Positions 32,313-34,589 of a DNA stretch of 34,589 nt are shown here, piece by piece. The stretch spans positions 1 to 34,589 of the forward strand of contig NZ_WYCT01000039.1 in assembly GCF_011008945.1 (NCBI RefSeq), read 5' to 3'. Numbering within the stretch: the stretch's first letter is position 1; the number at the start of each line of letters is the position of its first letter. The notes under the pieces are model-generated. The model ran no database searches. It was not told the origin of the DNA and worked only from the letters and a program-made list of their open reading frames with translations. The position numbers were made by a program, and so were the translations under genes. The stretch is from Streptomyces harenosi (GTDB taxonomy: Bacteria; Actinomycetota; Actinomycetes; Streptomycetales; Streptomycetaceae).

Positions 32313-33259
32313 TCCAGGACGTTCTTCACCGTGGCCTCGACGATCTGGCCGACGGCGTCCTCGGTGTAGTACGCCTGGTGCGAGGTGACCAGGACGTTGG
32401 GGAAGGTGACGAGGCGGGCCAGGGTGTCGTCCTCGATGGCCTGGAGGGACTTGTCGAGGAAGAACAGGCCCGCCTCGGCCTCGTACACGTCGAGGCCCAC
32501 CCCGGTGAAGCGGCCGGCGCGCAACTCCCCGACCAGGGCGGCGGTGTCGACCAGGCCGCCGCGGCTGGAGTTCACCAGGATCGCGTCGTCCTTCATCGTC
32601 CTCAGGGCGTCCGCGTCGATCAGGTGCCGGGTCTCCGGCATCAGCGGAACGTGCAGGGTGACCAGGTCGGACTCGGCCAGGAGCTGTTCCTTGGGGACGT
32701 AGGTCATGCCGAGCTCCATGCAGGCGGGGTTCTCGGCGACGTCCCAGCCGAGCAGCCGCATGCCGAAGCCGTGCGCGATCCGGGTGAACGCCTCGCCGAT
32801 CTTGCCGGTGCCCAGGATCCCGGCGGTGCGGCCGTGCATGTCCCGGCCCATGAGCCCGTCGAGCCGGAAGTCGAAGTCGCGGGTGCGGGTGGAGGCCCGC
32901 ACGATACGGCGGTTGACGGCCATGGCGAGCGTCCAGGCGAACTCCGCCACCGCGTACGGGGAGTAGTACGACACCCGGGCGATCGTCATGCCGAGGCGTT
33001 CGGCCGTCTTCAGGTCGATGTTGTTGAAGCCGGTGGAGCGCTGGGCGACCAGGCGGGTGCCGCCCGCCGCCAGCGTCTCCAGGACGCGCGGGCCGAGGTC
33101 GGCGTTGACCGAGGACGAGACGATCTCGTGGCCGGCCGCGATGGGCGCGGTGTCCTCGGTGAGGAAGACGTCCAGGCAGCGCACGTCGTGCCGCCCCCGG
33201 AAGGCCTGCTCGATCAGCGGTTTCTCGTCGGCCTGCACGCCGAAGGCGAGGATCTCCAC
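32264..33259 (-). CDS. D-lactate-dehydrogenase-like 2-hydroxyacid dehydrogenase
   Basis: NAD-dependent D-2-hydroxyacid dehydrogenase of 331 residues, closest in pattern to fermentative D-lactate dehydrogenase LdhA. Visible: RLVAQRSTGFNNIDL, ARVSYYSPYAVAEFAWTLAMAVNRRI, the Rossmann motif AGILGTGKIGEAFTRI, VTLHVPLMPETRHLI, ILVNSSRGGLVDT (substrate Arg), GVGLDVYEAEAGLFF (catalytic Glu) and VTSHQAYYTEDA (catalytic His). Start GTG 33259 follows GGGAG at five bases; longer frames run into the response regulator. The stop lies inside the 3' end of trpEG (49-bp convergent overlap). Pyruvate to D-lactate is the likely reaction, but related 2-keto acids are possible. Confidence 0.93.
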   Translation of the reverse strand: MEILAFGVQADEKPLIEQAFRGRHDVRCLDVFLTEDTAPIAAGHEIVSSSVNADLGPRVLETLAAGGTRLVAQRSTGFNNIDLKTAERLGMTIARVSYYSPYAVAEFAWTLAMAVNRRIVRASTRTRDFDFRLDGLMGRDMHGRTAGILGTGKIGEAFTRIAHGFGMRLLGWDVAENPACMELGMTYVPKEQLLAESDLVTLHVPLMPETRHLIDADALRTMKDDAILVNSSRGGLVDTAALVGELRAGRFTGVGLDVYEAEAGLFFLDKSLQAIEDDTLARLVTFPNVLVTSHQAYYTEDAVGQIVEATVKNVLDYRAGRRSENVLVPRS

Positions 33260-33408
33260 GACCGCTCCCGTTCTGCCGGCTTCGGGGACCTGTCCGATGA
33301 GTGGTGATCTACGGTGCCGAATATACGGGCCCGGGCCCGGCGGCGCCGGTCGGGCACGGCAGCCGGGCGCGGGCGAGGGGGGCGCGCCCCCGCGCCCCGC
33401 GCGCGGCG

Positions 33409-34098
33409 CTAGGCGTCGTCGAGTCCGCGCTCGATCGCGTACCGCACCAGCTCCACGCGGTTGTGCAACTGGAGCTTGCCGAGGGTGTTCTGCACGTGGT
33501 TCTGCACCGTGCGGTGGGAGATGACCAGCCGCTCGGCGATCTGCTTGTAGCTCAGCCCCTTGGCGACCAGGCGGAGCACCTCGGTCTCCCGCTCGGTCAG
33601 CCGCGGTGCCCGGGGGCTCCCGGTGTCCGGCGCGGGCGCCGGTTCGGAGGCGAGCCGGCGGTACTCGCCGAGGACCAGGCCGGCCAGGCCCGGGGTGAAG
33701 ACCGGGTCGCCGGCGGCGGTGCGGCGCACCGCGTCCTGGAGCTCCTGCGTGGAGGCCGACTTCAGCAGATAGCCGGTCGCCCCCGACTTCACCGCCTCCA
33801 GCACGTCCGCGTGCTCGCCGCTGGCCGACAGCACCAGGACGCGGATGCCCGGGTCGGCGGCCACGACCTCCTTGCAGACCTGCACGCCGGGCTTGCCGGG
33901 CAGGTTCAGGTCGAGCACCAGGACGTCCGGCGCGGCGGCCCGGGCCCGGCGCACCGCCTGGTCGCCGTCGCCGGCGGTGGCCACGACCTCGAAGCCGGAC
34001 TCTGCCAGGTCGCGGGCGACCGCGTCGCGCCACATCGGGTGGTCGTCGACCACCATCACCCTGATCGCCTCCGGCCGCTCCCGCGTGGTCTGTGCCAT
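33409..34098 (-). CDS. macR: LuxR-family response regulator, probably MacR
   Basis: Two-component response regulator of 229 residues. Receiver: IRVMVVDDHPMWRDAV (Asp18, Asp19), VLVLDLNLPG with phospho-acceptor Asp63, LVLSASGEHADVLEAVKSGATGYLLKSAS. After a Pro/Ala linker comes the NarL/LuxR helix-turn-helix LTERETEVLRLVAKGLSYKQIAERLVISHRTVQNHVQNTLGKL. Start ATG 34098 overlaps the kinase stop (TGATG), so both are coupled. The location after trpEG and a D-lactate dehydrogenase corresponds, from memory, to S. coelicolor SCO2120/SCO2121 (MacRS), a regulator of morphogenesis and antibiotic production. The name rests on this synteny. A MacR-box-like sequence lies at 14381-14396. Confidence 0.85.
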   Translation of the reverse strand: MAQTTRERPEAIRVMVVDDHPMWRDAVARDLAESGFEVVATAGDGDQAVRRARAAAPDVLVLDLNLPGKPGVQVCKEVVAADPGIRVLVLSASGEHADVLEAVKSGATGYLLKSASTQELQDAVRRTAAGDPVFTPGLAGLVLGEYRRLASEPAPAPDTGSPRAPRLTERETEVLRLVAKGLSYKQIAERLVISHRTVQNHVQNTLGKLQLHNRVELVRYAIERGLDDA

Positions 34099-34571
34099 CA
34101 CCGCTCCGCCTTCCCCCGTCCGTCCTTCGCCTGCTTGGGTACCTTCAGTTCCACTTCCGTGCCCTGTCCCGGCACCGAGATCAGCTCGGCGCTGCCGCCC
34201 AGGTCGCGCAGCCGGCCGCGGATCGACAGGGCCACCCCCAGCCGCCCCTCGCCCTCGGCCTGCGCCAACCGGCCCTCCGGGATGCCGGGCCCGTCGTCCC
34301 GTACGGTGACGATCACTTCGTCCGGTTCGTCCTCGACCAGGAGCCACGCGCGGGCCTGCTCCCCGGCGTGCGCGCGGACGTTGTCCAGGGCGGCGCCGAC
34401 GGCCGCGGCGACCTCGCGGGCCGCGGCCGGCGCCAGCAGGACGGGCGCCCCGGGCTCGGCGAGGCTCACGCGCGAGCCGGCGTACGGGGCGAGCAGGGCG
34501 CGCAGGTCGACGGGGCCGTCCTCGCCGGTCTGCGCGGCGGCCCGCCCGGCGGCGCCCGGGGACGCGGCTGG
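34098..34571 (-). CDS. macS: Sensor histidine kinase, C-terminal part (5' end missing), probably MacS
   Basis: Only the last 157 or so residues are present; the gene runs off the genomic end of the window. The visible part is the HATPase domain: AALDNVRAHA (N-box), TVRDDGPGIPEGRLAQ (G1 box), RLGVALSIRGRLRDLGGSAELISVPGQGTEVELKVPK (G2 region), followed by a basic tail. This is the NarL-partner type of kinase; the dimerisation and sensor parts are missing. Its stop overlaps the response-regulator start by one base. The last 18 bases of the window are adapter sequence, so residues translated from them are not real. Confidence 0.85.
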   Translation of the reverse strand, partial: PAASPGAAGRAAAQTGEDGPVDLRALLAPYAGSRVSLAEPGAPVLLAPAAAREVAAAVGAALDNVRAHAGEQARAWLLVEDEPDEVIVTVRDDGPGIPEGRLAQAEGEGRLGVALSIRGRLRDLGGSAELISVPGQGTEVELKVPKQAKDGRGKAER

Positions 34572-34589
34572 CTCTTATACACATCTCCG
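34572..34589. other. Nextera/Tn5 sequencing adapter remnant (artefact)
   Basis: CTCTTATACACATCTCCG is identical to part of the Nextera transposase adapter (mosaic-end CTGTCTCTTATACACATCT followed by CCG of the index-side adapter). It is AT-rich in a very GC-rich setting and lies at the very end. It is not genomic; the true sequence probably stops at or just before 34571. Confidence 0.93.

Noticed and set aside
33326..33339. CGGGCCCGGGCCCG palindrome after the response regulator
   Set aside because: Self-complementary GC run without a loop; could help termination but is not distinguishable from base composition.

Overview
The window (about 72% GC by eye, codons ending in G/C, many GTG starts, several apparently leaderless genes) is core chromosome of a Streptomyces or very close relative. 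Gene content and order match, as far as I remember it, the S. coelicolor stretch from the division/cell-wall cluster (ftsL, rsmH) to the MacRS two-component system. I see no tRNA, rRNA, CRISPR array, prophage or insertion sequence. The last 18 bases (34572-34589) match a Nextera/Tn5 sequencing adapter, so the genomic sequence appears to end at 34571 and the window seems to reach a contig end.

Layout. 1-1371 (-): end of the division cluster, with ftsL (cut by the edge) and rsmH. 1842-2387 (+): a beta-carbonic anhydrase. 2647-7459 (+): an overlapping three-gene operon, MoxR ATPase, DUF58 and TgpA-like transglutaminase. A strong terminator then faces a leftward group of DUF3040, a SAM methyltransferase and a HEPN-family protein (8063-10415). 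10534-14083 (+): a 24-bp dyad operator, a degenerate ABC ATPase, a YhgE/Pip-type membrane protein and a TetR regulator, probably an autoregulated export unit. 14553-16049 (+): a CrtI-like FAD protein, preceded by a MacR-box-like site.

16096-21012 (-): a Tyr/Gly/Pro-tailed membrane protein, metF, thiE, an Rv2175c-type DNA-binding protein, a ferredoxin-reductase-like flavoprotein and a small beta-rich protein. 21027-23341 (+): TPP riboswitch, thiO, thiS and thiG. 23433-25385 (+): a PASTA Ser/Thr kinase, then AP endonuclease IV. The order metF, Rv2175c-like, PASTA kinase, class II DAHP synthase next to the division cluster also resembles Mycobacterium tuberculosis Rv2172c-Rv2178c.

26450-28731 is a metal section: a CsoR-type operator before a His-rich DUF4396 membrane protein, a sulfite-oxidase-fold molybdopterin protein divergent from bacterioferritin across a perfect 17-bp palindrome, and bacterioferritin-associated ferredoxin under an IdeR/DmdR-type iron box. 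28822-32312 is aromatic metabolism: class II DAHP synthase (-) divergent from a trp attenuator (leader peptide with three Trp codons, antiterminator, terminator) and a fused TrpE-TrpG anthranilate synthase. The last part (-) holds a D-lactate-dehydrogenase-like enzyme whose 3' end overlaps trpEG by 49 bp, a LuxR-type response regulator and the end of its histidine kinase.

Most genes are ordinary housekeeping genes. The less expected parts are the degenerate ABC/YhgE/TetR unit with its operator, the putative copper-controlled DUF4396 gene, the leaderless trp leader, the recurrent leaderless promoter pattern and the MacR-like box. All assignments come from reading the sequence; no searches were run.
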